Origin: Leptotrichiaceae bacterium
Lineage (GTDB): Bacteria > Fusobacteriota > Fusobacteriia > Fusobacteriales > Leptotrichiaceae
Assembly: GCA_030532815.1 (NCBI GenBank)
Contig: JAUNKI010000045.1
Coordinates: 1-12,476, forward strand
Reading direction: 5' to 3'
DNA length: 12,476 nucleotides
Notes under the pieces: model-generated
Told to the model about the DNA's origin: nothing
Databases searched by the model: none
What the model saw: the letters and a program-made list of their open reading frames with translations, nothing else
Program-made: the position numbers and the translations under genes
In this document: positions 1 to 6,902 of the stretch, one piece after another
Layout of the letters: every line of letters starts with the position of its first letter
Position numbering within the stretch: the first letter of the stretch is position 1

Positions 1-87
1 TATTCAGAATTATACATTTATTTTCAAAATAAAGCAAGTGTTTTTTTATAATTTTCAATTTATTTTATATAATATTTTTTTATTTTT

Positions 88-225
88 TGTCGGAGTATAC
101 CTGAAAACTCAAAATCCACAGTATTTTCAGTATCTTTTTTATTTTTTAAATTAGCAGAATTATAATAAAACTGATATTCCCTTATTTATTATTTTAAAAT
201 ATTCGTTAAAAATCAATCATTTTGA
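88..225 (-). repeat. Dispersed repeat copy A: decayed IS-like 3' end
   Basis: This stretch aligns with 10852-10985 over its whole length with only small indels. Shared blocks include CTGAAAACTC, TATTTTCAG and GCAGAATTATAATAAAAC. On the minus strand a frame stays open from about 173 to a TAA at 60-62 and encodes a peptide containing FYYNSANLK and then ENTVDFEFSG. In the same frame the other copy differs by synonymous third-position changes (GCT/GCC, TTA/TTG, TTT/TTC), which suggests an ancestral coding 3' end, perhaps a transposase. This copy lacks the GAGGCTGT terminus seen at the other two. The family is not recognised. Repeat homology is seen directly; the transposase origin is inference. 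Confidence 0.6.
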
Positions 226-431
226 CAGTTTTTAGATATGCTCCAACAAATACAATGATGTAAAATAAATTTTAAAAAAATTGGACTATTTGAATATTCT
301 GTTATATAATTAATTGTATAATATACTATAAACAGTTTTTTATAATAAAATCTCTTTAAAATCGGAATAGCAAATTGAATATTGATTAAATTTTAAACTT
401 TTGAATTATTTTTATTAATAATTTGACAGAC
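226..431. other. A+T-rich intergenic stretch, nothing recognised
   Basis: Between repeat copy A and the promoter of the TusA-family gene the sequence is A+T-rich with stops in all frames. I see no convincing hairpin, ORF or RNA gene. A TTGACA hexamer at 423-428 is only 6 bases from the TATAAT at 435-440, so it cannot serve as its -35 element. Confidence 0.5.
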
Positions 432-440
432 TGATATAAT
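432..440 (+). promoter_or_regulatory. Extended -10 promoter for the TusA-family gene
   Basis: TGATATAAT is a perfect extended -10 (TGnTATAAT) about 45 bases upstream of the ATG at 486. No good -35 lies at 16-18 bases, which extended -10 promoters tolerate. The predicted start near 447 gives a leader of about 39 bases containing the GAAAGGA ribosome binding site at 468-474. Confidence 0.55.
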
Positions 441-485
441 TTTAAACTAATTACAAAAACAAATTTTGAAAGGAACTTTAAATTT

Positions 486-701
486 ATGCTGAAAATAAAC
501 TGTCTTGGCTATAATTGTCCGCTTCCGGTAATAATGCTGAGAGAAAAACATTCCCACATTGTAAACGGAAAAAAAGTTCTTCTTGTGACTGATCACAGCC
601 TCGCATTACAAAACATTGAATATTACTGCACACTGAATAAGTTCAGATATAAAACCGAAGAAGTTCTTAAAGGTGTGTGGGAAATTACTATTAATAAATA
701 A
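486..701 (+). CDS. TusA/SirA-like sulfurtransferase (sulfur carrier) protein
   Basis: A 71-residue protein of the TusA/SirA/YedF fold, small cytosolic carriers that hold persulfide sulfur on a conserved cysteine and pass it on, for example to tRNA thiolation or other sulfur or selenium metabolism. The N-terminal motif CLGYNCPLPV (residues 6-15) contains the family CPxP signature, with Cys11 the expected active cysteine. A TDHS segment (about residues 35-38) and the C-terminal GVWEITI strand fit the subfamily often found beside YeeE/YedE thiosulfate transporters. No such transporter is visible here, though one could lie left of the window. The length is normal for the family. The start has GAAAGGA 11 bases upstream. 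It is the only plus-strand gene in the window, and its tail overlaps the convergent LysR gene by 11 bases. Family is confident; the physiological partner is unknown. Confidence 0.88.
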   Translation: MLKINCLGYNCPLPVIMLREKHSHIVNGKKVLLVTDHSLALQNIEYYCTLNKFRYKTEEVLKGVWEITINK

Positions 702-1578
702 ATTTTGATATATGCTTTTCTATATATGAAATAACTCTTTTCAGTCCGTCAGCTTCTGAAACTCTTTTTACGAGGCTTATATTCTGAATAATGGACAAAT
801 TGTCAATATTCACTATTTTAAGCTCTTTTGTGTAAAGTTCCTTTTTTATTGTGGAATAAGGCAGAAAAGCCAATCCGTAACCATTTATGACACTTGACTT
901 TATTGCATCTATACTTTCCAGATTATATGTAAATTTATAGTTTTCAAAACCGTTTATATATTTTGAAACTGTTTTGGTAATTTCATTTTCAGTAGATATA
1001 TTTATCAGGTCGTATCCGTTTAATTCTTTCACTGATATAAAATCAGGATATTTTTTTGATATGTTTGATGCAATGAGAACTATTTCCTCCTCAAATATTT
1101 TTTTACTTGTGAGAATACAGTTATTTTTTATATTTTCCGAAAGAAAACCTATATCACATCTTTCCCTTACAAGTTCTTCTTCTATTGTAAAACTGTCACT
1201 TCTACTGTAAAGTTCCACAGATATATTTGGATAATGCTGTTTCAGATGATAAATTACACACGGCAGTGAATAGTTGCACATTGTGGGAACAGCCGATATT
1301 CTGATTTTTTTCACATTATTTTTCTTATCTTCCAACTCTTTTCTCATTTCATATAAGAGATTTTCGGACATTGAAAAATATTTATAAACTATTTCTCCCT
1401 CTTCTGTCAGTTTAATTCCCTTATTGCTCCTTACAAACAGAAAAGTCCCCAGTTCCTTTTCCAGATTTTTCAGCTGCTGGGATAATGCAGGTTGGGAAAT
1501 ATAGAGTTTATCGGCAGCTTTGGAAATACTTTCCTCTTCAGCTGTTTTTAAAAATAATTCAAAAATTTCATTAATCAT
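691..1578 (-). CDS. LysR-family transcriptional regulator
   Basis: A 295-residue protein with the standard LysR layout. A winged helix-turn-helix occupies about residues 1-62 (AADKLYISQPALSQQLKNLE, then FVRSNKGIKLTEEGE). It is followed by a linker helix and a LysR substrate-binding domain of about 200 residues, which usually senses a small co-inducer as a tetramer bound upstream of the target. The length is typical. The ATG at 1578 has AGGAGGG at 1585-1591, spacing 6. The gene follows glmM by 87 bases with no hairpin between, so it may be read with glmM or from its own promoter. Convergent overlap with the TusA-family gene suggests a sulfur-related role, but that is only guilt by association. 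Effector and targets cannot be told from the sequence. Confidence 0.92.
   Translation of the reverse strand: MINEIFELFLKTAEEESISKAADKLYISQPALSQQLKNLEKELGTFLFVRSNKGIKLTEEGEIVYKYFSMSENLLYEMRKELEDKKNNVKKIRISAVPTMCNYSLPCVIYHLKQHYPNISVELYSRSDSFTIEEELVRERCDIGFLSENIKNNCILTSKKIFEEEIVLIASNISKKYPDFISVKELNGYDLINISTENEITKTVSKYINGFENYKFTYNLESIDAIKSSVINGYGLAFLPYSTIKKELYTKELKIVNIDNLSIIQNISLVKRVSEADGLKRVISYIEKHISKFIY
739..770 (+). terminator. Possible weak terminator for the TusA-family gene
   Basis: TTTCAG (739-744) and CTGAAA (756-761) form a 6-bp stem with an 11-base loop, followed by CTCTTTTTA. It lies 38 bases past the stop, inside the 3' part of the convergent lysR coding sequence. The stem is short and A+T-rich, so this is tentative. 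Confidence 0.25.
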
Positions 1579-1665
1579 ATATTTCCCTCCTGTTTTCTGA
1601 CCGAACTGAATTTTTCAATATCCTTTCCTATTAAATTTTCCTGATATATTTTCTATATTACTCCG

Positions 1666-3027
1666 TTATCCGAGTTCCGCTTTAACTTTTTCTATTAATT
1701 CTTTAATATATTTATCAACTATATCCTGAGTTTCAGCTTCAACCATTACCCTTATAAGCGGCTCCGTTCCTGACGCTCTTACGAGAATTCTCCCTTTTCC
1801 GTTTATTTCCTGTTCTTTTTCCTTGATAAAGTCCGTCAGTGCTTTATTGGTTTCCCATGTAGCTTTTTTCTCTTTGGACACCGTTACATTTTGTAAATCC
1901 TGCGGCCATAATTTTATATCCTTCACCAGTTCATTTAAGGTTTTTCCGCTTTCCAGCATTGCCGAAACCAGCTGAATTGAAGAAAGGACACCGTCTCCTG
2001 TAGTATTGTAATCAAGCATAAGAATATGTCCTGACTGTTCTCCGCCGAGATTAAGACCGAATTCTTTCATTTTTTCAAGGACATATCTGTCTCCCACATT
2101 GGCTCTTATTAATCCTATACCGTTTTCTTCGAGATATTTTTCAAATCCCATATTACTTGAAACAGTTGTAACAACTTTGTTATCATTTAAAAGACCTTTC
2201 TTTTTAAAATTTTCAGCAATTATAGCTATTATGAGGTCTCCATCTATTATACGTCCCGTATGATCCACAGCTATAAGTCTGTCCGCATCTCCGTCGTAAG
2301 CCAGTCCCAAATCCGCGTTATATACTTTTACGACATCCTGCAGCAATTCAGGATGAGTAGAACCGCAATCAACATTTATATTTTTTCCGTTAGGTATATT
2401 ATTTATAACTATTATGTCCGCACCGAGTCTTTGAAAGATTTTTGAAGCAACTCTGTAAGCCGCTCCGTTTGCAGCATCAATTACTATTTTTGTCCCTTTA
2501 AAACTTCTCTTCACTGTAGATTCAAGAAAATCAAGATATATTCTCATGTCATCTTCCACATATTTGAATCTTCCCAAATCATCTCCTGATATTTGATGTT
2601 TCAGCAGTTCTTCACGATTTTCCATAAGAGCTTCCAATTCTTCTTCAATATTGTCAGGTAACTTATATCCGTTCTGACTGAAAATTTTAATTCCGTTATC
2701 TTTTACAGGATTATGAGAAGCCGATATCATTATTCCCGCATCGGCATTTAATTTTCTTGTCAGGTAACATACACCCGGAGTGGGAAGAACTCCTACAAAA
2801 TCAATATGTACTCCCATTGAAGTCAGTCCCGCCGTCAGTGCCGATCTTATCATATATCCGGATATTCTCGTATCCGTTCCTAAAATTACTTTAGGTTTTA
2901 CCGCTTCCTTCTTATTTTTTTTCAGATAATATCCCAGAGCCAATCCTAAATTTGTGACAAGATCAATTGTCAGATCCTTATTGGCTTCTCCACGCATGCC
3001 GTCTGTTCCGAAATATTTTCTACCCAT
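1666..3027 (-). CDS. glmM: Phosphoglucosamine mutase
   Basis: A 453-residue cytosolic enzyme that interconverts glucosamine-6-phosphate and glucosamine-1-phosphate on the way to UDP-GlcNAc for peptidoglycan and other glycans. The N-terminus GRKYFGTDGMRGEAN is characteristic of GlmM rather than other phosphohexomutases. The catalytic phosphoserine loop ISASHNP puts the active Ser at residue 104. The Mg-binding loop DGDADR is at 245-250, the sugar-binding GEQSGH at 329-334, and the C-terminal phosphate-binding RASGTEPLIRV begins at 417. All four domains are present and the length is normal. The ATG at 3027 has AGGAGG at 3033-3038, spacing 5. It starts 31 bases after the histidine kinase stop with no terminator between, so it is probably co-transcribed with the two-component genes. 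This is an unusual but plausible link between envelope sensing and cell-wall precursor supply. Confidence 0.97.
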   Translation of the reverse strand: MGRKYFGTDGMRGEANKDLTIDLVTNLGLALGYYLKKNKKEAVKPKVILGTDTRISGYMIRSALTAGLTSMGVHIDFVGVLPTPGVCYLTRKLNADAGIMISASHNPVKDNGIKIFSQNGYKLPDNIEEELEALMENREELLKHQISGDDLGRFKYVEDDMRIYLDFLESTVKRSFKGTKIVIDAANGAAYRVASKIFQRLGADIIVINNIPNGKNINVDCGSTHPELLQDVVKVYNADLGLAYDGDADRLIAVDHTGRIIDGDLIIAIIAENFKKKGLLNDNKVVTTVSSNMGFEKYLEENGIGLIRANVGDRYVLEKMKEFGLNLGGEQSGHILMLDYNTTGDGVLSSIQLVSAMLESGKTLNELVKDIKLWPQDLQNVTVSKEKKATWETNKALTDFIKEKEQEINGKGRILVRASGTEPLIRVMVEAETQDIVDKYIKELIEKVKAELG

Positions 3028-3058
3028 TTTTTCCTCCTAAATATCTTATATAATGTAT

Positions 3059-4651
3059 TTATTTTTTATTGTTACCTATTTTTAATATTGATTTTCCGTT
3101 TTTAGATTTTTCAACTAATTTTTTCACTACTAAAGGTAATACAACTGTTATTTCCGTCCCTTTACCCAATGCGGAATTTACTTCTATTTTCCCGTTATGT
3201 ATTTCGACTATTCTTTTAACAATGGCAAGTCCAAGTCCTGTACCTCCAGTAGCCTTAGTCCTTGAAGCATCGACTCTGTAAAATCTTTCAAATACTCTTT
3301 TGGCATCTTCGGCGGTCATTCCGACTCCTTCATCTTTTATGGTAATTCTTCCCGTATTTTCTCTCTTTTCTGAAATTATGTAAATATTAGTATTTTTATC
3401 GGAGTATTTTACCGCATTTTCTATTAGTGCTCTTACTGCCTGCTGAAGAAGTGTCGTATCTGCTTTAATTTTATAGTCTTCGGATTTCTCCAAATTAAAT
3501 GTATGGTCTTTTACCGACACTACAGTATCGGAATATATCTGTTGAATAAATTCACTCGCATCAATTTCGGAAAAATTTGTGTTTATTTTTGTAACTTCTC
3601 CCTTGGCAAGAAACAAAAGTTTCTGAACAAGACTTTTCATATTTTCCGCTTCATTTATTATGGAATCTATTGATTCTTCAAAAATTTCCGTATCCGTAAG
3701 TTTTCTTTTCTTTATAATTTCTGCATAACCTTTTATTATTGCCAATGGAGTACGTAATTCATGAGAGGCATCCGACACGAACTTTGACTGATTGTCAAAG
3801 GAAAATTCCAGTCTGTCCAGCATTTCATTTATAATCAGTGTCAGATTCTGTAATTCGTCCTCTGTTTTCGGAACGTCGATTCTTTTACTCAAGTCATCCG
3901 TATTAATGGTTTTCGCTGTTTTTATAATACTGTTTACGGGTCTTAAAATCCTTTTACTTAAAAGCCTTGACATAACAACGGTAATAATTACTCCTATTAA
4001 TGAAAATAAAACGATGAGAAGCTGAAGCCGATTGTATATTTTCGTTTCCTGACTTATATTTTTCAGCACATAAATATCAACGGTATATTCCCTTATACCG
4101 GCTTTCATTTTTCTACTCACTTTAAATACATGATAAATATCACTATCCTGTTCGCTTTCTGCTGTTTTTTTGTCAAACAGTCTTATATCTTTCCCTTTAA
4201 TATTATTTTCCCTTATATTGTTGTTTTCAATAGTATCTATAATGCCCTGTCCCTGAACAATCATACTTTCCCTGTCAATTCCCATATCGAGAATATCCAC
4301 AGGAGTAAAACTGTTTAAAAGTATCTGTCTTGTATCTTCAGATTTTGCCTGCATCAAGTAAAGATACTCACTATCACCGGGATTGAACGGACGTCTGAGA
4401 TATACTATTCTCTCTCCCTGAAGCTGTCCTGACGGCGATTCCCACTGAAACTGTTCAGATCTTGAATAAACAGCCCATTTATCGAGATATTCGTCCAATT
4501 CTTCCTGTTTTGCCGCAGCAGCCATCTGAAGAGATCTTGAATTTTCCTTTTTCAGTATATAAATGAGTACAAAATTGGAAATTAATATTAACGCTAAAAA
4601 TAGAAGAACGTAACTCATTGAAATACGATCTTCTAATTTTATTTTTTTCAT
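3059..4651 (-). CDS. Sensor histidine kinase (HAMP, HisKA, HATPase)
   Basis: A 530-residue membrane kinase, the sensor half of the adjacent two-component system. Order: a first membrane helix (about 14-33), a ~175-residue extracytoplasmic region with no family I recognise, a second helix (about 210-230), and a HAMP domain (about 231-285). The dimerisation/phosphoacceptor helix follows with H-box SHELRTPLAIIKGY, phospho-His 297. The ATPase domain has N-box ENAVKYS (Asn412), G1 box DEGVG (440-444), F-box FERFYR, and G2 box GGTGLGL (469-475). All catalytic elements look intact. A lysine-rich tail of about 25 residues follows the ATPase core. The ATG at 4651 is 11 bases after the regulator stop, with TAAGGAG overlapping that stop, which indicates translational coupling. 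Signal unknown; the glmM neighbour hints at envelope status. Confidence 0.95.
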   Translation of the reverse strand: MKKIKLEDRISMSYVLLFLALILISNFVLIYILKKENSRSLQMAAAAKQEELDEYLDKWAVYSRSEQFQWESPSGQLQGERIVYLRRPFNPGDSEYLYLMQAKSEDTRQILLNSFTPVDILDMGIDRESMIVQGQGIIDTIENNNIRENNIKGKDIRLFDKKTAESEQDSDIYHVFKVSRKMKAGIREYTVDIYVLKNISQETKIYNRLQLLIVLFSLIGVIITVVMSRLLSKRILRPVNSIIKTAKTINTDDLSKRIDVPKTEDELQNLTLIINEMLDRLEFSFDNQSKFVSDASHELRTPLAIIKGYAEIIKKRKLTDTEIFEESIDSIINEAENMKSLVQKLLFLAKGEVTKINTNFSEIDASEFIQQIYSDTVVSVKDHTFNLEKSEDYKIKADTTLLQQAVRALIENAVKYSDKNTNIYIISEKRENTGRITIKDEGVGMTAEDAKRVFERFYRVDASRTKATGGTGLGLAIVKRIVEIHNGKIEVNSALGKGTEITVVLPLVVKKLVEKSKNGKSILKIGNNKK

Positions 4652-4662
4652 AGATTATCTCC

Positions 4663-5337
4663 TTATTTAAAAATAAATCCGATACCTCTCACTGTCTGAA
4701 TAAATTTTCTCTCATAAGGTTTGTCAACTTTATCTCTTAAATATTTAATGTAAAGATCCAGAATGTTGTCATTTCCTATGTAGTCAAATCCCCAAACTTC
4801 TTCCAGTATTTTATCCCTTGATAAAACTATCCCTTTATTTAATACAAGAAAATCCAGAAGTTCAAATTCTCTCTTGGAAAGGGATATAAGAGTTTCTCCT
4901 CTGAATACTTCATAAGTAGAATAATTGATTTTCAAATCTTCAAATTCAAATACTCCTTTATGGTCCACCGTTTTTTTAGTTCTTCTCAAAAGAGCCTTTA
5001 TCCTTGCAAGAAGTTCTTCATTTGAAAAGGGCTTTGTCATATAGTCATCGGCACCGTAGTCAAACCCTACTATTTTATCACTTATTTCATCTTTTGCAGT
5101 AAGCATTATAATAGGCACCTGAGAACCTTCCCTTATTCTTTTACATACTTCCATTCCGCTCATTTTCGGAAGCATAACATCAAGTAAAATCAAATCATAT
5201 GAACCGTATTTTGCCATATTGAGACCTTCTTTACCGTCATAGGCAAAAAACACATCAAAACCTTCAAATTTCAGCTCTATTTCCAACAGTCTGGAAATTT
5301 TCGGATCATCTTCAATTACTAATATTTTTTCTCTCAT
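4663..5337 (-). CDS. OmpR/PhoB-family response regulator
   Basis: A 224-residue DNA-binding regulator, partner of the kinase encoded directly after it. The receiver domain (1 to about 115) has the acidic pocket Asp10-Asp11, phospho-acceptor Asp53 (LILLDVMLP), the switch Thr80 (IIMLTAKD) and the conserved Lys102 (YMTKPF). A C-terminal OmpR-type winged helix (about 130-224) includes LSKREFELLDFLVLNKG, the recognition region DNILDLYIKYLRDKV and the closing wing TVRGIGFIFK. Length and motifs are standard. The ribosome binding site is a GGTGAT-rich element just upstream of the ATG at 5337. A -10 element at 5369-5374 and a terminator immediately upstream mark it as the first gene of its operon. Target genes are not evident; autoregulation would be usual for the family. 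Confidence 0.96.
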   Translation of the reverse strand: MREKILVIEDDPKISRLLEIELKFEGFDVFFAYDGKEGLNMAKYGSYDLILLDVMLPKMSGMEVCKRIREGSQVPIIMLTAKDEISDKIVGFDYGADDYMTKPFSNEELLARIKALLRRTKKTVDHKGVFEFEDLKINYSTYEVFRGETLISLSKREFELLDFLVLNKGIVLSRDKILEEVWGFDYIGNDNILDLYIKYLRDKVDKPYERKFIQTVRGIGFIFK

Positions 5338-5368
5338 AATATCACCACTTCGTTTTTTATTTTAATAT

Positions 5369-5374
5369 ATTATA
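5369..5374 (-). promoter_or_regulatory. -10 element for the two-component/glmM operon
   Basis: On the minus strand a perfect TATAAT ends 31 bases upstream of the regulator ATG (5337), giving a leader of about 25 bases. A clear -35 is not visible: the region 17 bases upstream is the T-tract of the terminator at 5386-5418. Weak -35 contact is what one expects if a regulator must help, but that is speculation. Confidence 0.45.
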
Positions 5375-5385
5375 CACTAATTTAT

Positions 5386-5418
5386 GAAAAAATAGTAGAG
5401 TATAATACTCTACCATTT
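5386..5418 (-). terminator. Rho-independent terminator after the U32 gene
   Basis: On the minus strand GTAGAGTAT and ATACTCTAC (5395-5403 and 5405-5413 on the plus coordinates) are perfect inverted arms separated by one base, followed by TATTTTTTC. The realistic fold is a 6- to 7-bp stem with a small A/U loop. It ends transcription from the dnaB/U32 side 106 bases past the U32 stop. The other side carries CATTTTAAAA, so weak activity in reverse is possible. Confidence 0.75.
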
Positions 5419-5435
5419 TAAAATCGTGTATTTAC

Positions 5436-5450
5436 CTCTTCACAGAAGAG
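5436..5450 (-). other. Hairpin upstream of the terminator, possible attenuator partner
   Basis: CTCTTC and GAAGAG form a perfect 6-bp stem with a 3-base loop. No T-tract follows, so it is not itself a terminator. On the minus transcript the ATACTCT that opens this hairpin is complementary to the AGAGTAT of the next hairpin, so the two could exchange partners. The complementarity is seen; a regulatory role is inference. Confidence 0.4.
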
Positions 5451-5523
5451 TATATGTCATCATACTTTGATTTATTTTTAGATTGACTTTGAAAAAACTT
5501 AAACATTTTATTAAAGGAGTTTT

Positions 5524-6798
5524 TTACAAAGTATTCTCACCTGTTTCCATGTCGCTGTCCGACTGACCTTCAGGCAACTTTACTCTTATTAAGTCCATAG
5601 GTTCCATTTTTACATCGGTTTCTATTATGGCTATGGTATTCGGATGAGCAACTTCTATAATTTCATTATTTTTAGTGTTCAGAAAATTTTCTATTCTAAA
5701 TTTTACAGGATCCTGCTCAGGTCTTACAAGTTCAAGCTCATCACTGGCAAATACACGGTTTCTTATCTGCCATACATACCTGTTGTTATCCAGTTTTTCC
5801 ACTACTTTGGCTACCAGCTGATAAGTCTGACTGTAAGATGAACCTGTATTGTAATTCTGATCCTCTTCCGTAGTCACACCGAGATAAAACCCTTTGGAAT
5901 ACAGTCTGTGACTTATTGTCTGAAGTTCGTACAGCCATTTGGGGTCATATTTATAATTTCCCGAATAATAGGAATCCAGAGCCTGCCTATACTGTTTCAC
6001 AACAGTAGAATTATAATAGATACTTTTCATTCTTCCTTCTATTTTCAGTGAATCTACTCCTGTTTCAAGGACTTTGTCTATAAATTCTATTGTACATAAA
6101 TCTTTTGCATTGAATATAAATGTACTTCCATGTTCTTCGACAATGTCGTGAGCCCCTTTTTCCTCATGACCTTCAGCTATTACTTTATAGTTCCATCTGC
6201 AGTCCTGTGCACATATTCCTCTATTGGCATCACGGGAAGTAAAATAATTGCTTAACAGACATCTCCCCGAAATAGCCATACACATTGCCCCGTGTATAAA
6301 TACTTCTATTTCCACATCTGGAACTTTTTCCTTGATTGTTCTTATTTCCGTAAGGGACATTTCCCTTGCCAGAATTACCCTTTTAGCTCCCATGTCACGC
6401 CATGTTTTCACGCTCATCCAGTTTGTATTGTTAGCCTGTGTACTTACGTGTATAGGTAAATTCGGTGCATTTTCCCGTACCAGCTGAAACACTCCCAAAT
6501 CTGCAACTATTACCGCATCAGCCCCGTATTCATCGAGTAACCTGATAAATCTCGGCATATACTCTATTTCAGAATTATGGGCAAATATATTCAGTGTTAC
6601 ATATATTTTTTTCCCGAGACTATGTACAAAATCTATGGCTTCCCTTAATTCACTGTTTTTAAAATTTGACGACATTCCCCTTAAATTGAATGCACTGCCT
6701 CCTACGAAACACGCATCTGCTCCGAAATGAAAAGCTGTCTTTAATTTTTCCATATTACCCGCAGGTGCAAGAAGCTCAACTTTTCCTTTTTGCTGCAT
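5524..6798 (-). CDS. trhP: U32 family protein, probable tRNA 5-hydroxyuridine synthase TrhP
   Basis: A 424-residue protein of the U32 'peptidase' family. The E. coli member YegQ (TrhP) and its Bacillus homologues are now known to act in prephenate-dependent hydroxylation of U34 in tRNA rather than as proteases. The N-terminal TIM-barrel-like part starts VELLAPAGNMEKLKTAFHFGADA. The family signature from about 165 (EVFIHGAMCMAISGRCLLSN) carries four cysteines at 173, 180, 196 and 200 that fit the conserved iron-sulfur ligands. SLKIEGRMKS and a C-terminal beta domain follow. Length matches the longer TrhP type. The ATG at 6798 has AAGGAGGG, spacing about 4. It lies 104 bases after dnaB, with a small ORF between, and is followed by a terminator. 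Family is confident; the exact reaction is inferred from homologues. Confidence 0.88.
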   Translation of the reverse strand: MQQKGKVELLAPAGNMEKLKTAFHFGADACFVGGSAFNLRGMSSNFKNSELREAIDFVHSLGKKIYVTLNIFAHNSEIEYMPRFIRLLDEYGADAVIVADLGVFQLVRENAPNLPIHVSTQANNTNWMSVKTWRDMGAKRVILAREMSLTEIRTIKEKVPDVEIEVFIHGAMCMAISGRCLLSNYFTSRDANRGICAQDCRWNYKVIAEGHEEKGAHDIVEEHGSTFIFNAKDLCTIEFIDKVLETGVDSLKIEGRMKSIYYNSTVVKQYRQALDSYYSGNYKYDPKWLYELQTISHRLYSKGFYLGVTTEEDQNYNTGSSYSQTYQLVAKVVEKLDNNRYVWQIRNRVFASDELELVRPEQDPVKFRIENFLNTKNNEIIEVAHPNTIAIIETDVKMEPMDLIRVKLPEGQSDSDMETGENTL

Positions 6799-6827
6799 TT
6801 TCCCTCCTTGAATTTATATTAAGTTTG

Positions 6828-6899
6828 TTATTTATACATTATTTTGTATACTCCGTTATAGTAAAAATCATTCCCCGTCTGCATTCCTTCTTCTTTCAT
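6828..6899 (-). CDS. Possible 23-residue small ORF between dnaB and the U32 gene
   Basis: An ATG three bases after the dnaB stop opens a 23-codon frame ending in TAA at 6828-6830. It encodes MKEEGMQTGNDFYYNGVYKI plus a short MYK tail. It nearly fills the only sizeable gap in this operon, and its end leaves room for the U32 ribosome binding site. There is no clear ribosome binding site of its own, though coupling to dnaB termination is possible. No family recognised; it may equally be chance. Confidence 0.25.
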   Translation of the reverse strand: MKEEGMQTGNDFYYNGVYKIMYK

Positions 6900-6902
6900 T
6901 TT

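Noticed and set aside
423..440. TTGACA with TATAAT as a classical -35/-10 promoter
   Set aside because: The two hexamers are only 6 bases apart; the extended -10 alone is the better reading.
5436..5450. Second rho-independent terminator after the U32 gene
   Set aside because: The hairpin is good but GTAAATAC follows instead of a T-tract, so termination there is unlikely.
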